A stretch of DNA of 64,000 nucleotides from Bacillota bacterium. Lineage in GTDB: Bacteria; Bacillota; UBA4882; UBA8346. The translations under genes and the position numbers were made by a program. Positions 63,885 through 64,000 of the stretch are shown here, piece after piece. The number at the start of each line of letters is the position of its first letter. Within the stretch, counting starts at the first letter, position 1. The notes beneath the pieces are model-generated. The model had not been told where the DNA came from. It made no database searches and saw nothing but the letters and a program-made list of their open reading frames with translations. Where the stretch lies: the NCBI GenBank assembly GCA_023429995.1, contig JAEZCE010000078.1:67194-131193 (forward strand), read 5' to 3'.

Positions 63885-63999
63885 TCATTAGCTCAGCATA
63901 GCTGACAGAATTAGTCATTAAACAGGCATTTAATAAACGATCAAACAATTGGCCTTCCCAAAAACGGCGATTAAAGCGGTAGCAAAATTCATCGAGATA
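63880..63999 (-). mobile_element. IS1595-like transposase, C-terminal end
   Basis: The last 39 residues of a transposase running out of the window: YLDEFCYRFNRRFWEG, LFDRLLNACL, YAEL. The YLDEF-FNRR motif is typical of the ISXO2/IS1595 family DDE domain. The stop is at 63880-63882. The rest of the element lies beyond the right edge. Confidence 0.65.
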
Positions 64000-64000
64000 T

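Larger units (their letters stand above)
63649..64000. other. right-edge stretch with gene fragments
   Basis: Besides the two fragments below, positions 63649-63737 hold no clear feature. Confidence 0.4.

Overview
This window looks like a chromosomal segment of a Firmicutes-type (Bacillota, clostridia-like) bacterium of moderate GC. The linked sets yicC-mihF-remA-gmk-rpoZ and priA-def-def-fmt-yugP-rsmB are typical Firmicutes neighbourhoods, and FMN and TPP riboswitches, LicT/BglG antiterminator sites and an HPr with the regulatory Ser46 fit the same picture. Two features hint that the cell has an outer membrane: a secreted protein at 4950-5861 with beta-barrel character, and a sugar-binding protein (11385-12347) whose signal peptide lacks a lipobox cysteine. 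No species can be named from the sequence alone.

Layout. 1-4703: end of an ArsB/NhaD-type permease, a tiny basic protein behind two hairpins, and a heterodimeric ABC exporter. 4950-10664: the barrel-like protein, then a tight leftward operon of four exported proteins: a VanX-type D,D-dipeptidase, a CapA-type lipoprotein, a protein with an NADase-type glycan-binding domain, and a UPF0489 (arginase-like) plus NlpC/P60-like fusion. This operon is the most unusual part of the window. 10859-15756: two very short ORFs, a ribose-type sugar ABC operon and a frameshifted PepSY-like gene. 15841-19462: hexuronate genes uxuB and uxuA with a GntR/FCD regulator. 19468-27129: a compact chemotaxis operon (cheY, cheA, cheW, mcp, cheR, cheB) with a poly-HAMP receptor.

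27320-29163: a TPP riboswitch drives an AIR-synthase/ThiN fusion, probably a thiamine-phosphate synthase. 29164-29989 is a non-coding repeat cluster. 29990-31510 is a secreted putative zincin (DUF4932). 31801-35590: FMN riboswitch and ribD-ribE-ribBA-ribH. 35952-43314: ptsI, ptsH, a KdgT-type permease, then bglA, bglF and bglG with two antiterminator sites. 43430-43600 may hold a structured RNA. 43619-47825: small accessory genes (GNAT, MarR, a MerR/aldo-keto-reductase remnant, MBL hydrolase, flavodoxin-like reductase, TetR) with visible operators.

47880-57566: the two housekeeping operons, with one small hypothetical gene between them. 57804-61618: HtrA protease, ECF sigma factor with its zinc anti-sigma factor, Lgt and a small membrane protein. 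62013-63648: an Lrp-type regulator divergent from a ketopantoate-reductase-like gene. The right edge enters an IS1595-like transposase that appears to have cut into a small membrane-protein gene.

Working together, the cell takes up beta-glucosides by PTS, a ribose-like sugar by ABC transport and hexuronate products, makes its own riboflavin and probably thiamine phosphate, swims chemotactically, and exports several wall-active or surface proteins. Assignments rest on motif recognition by eye; no database search was run.
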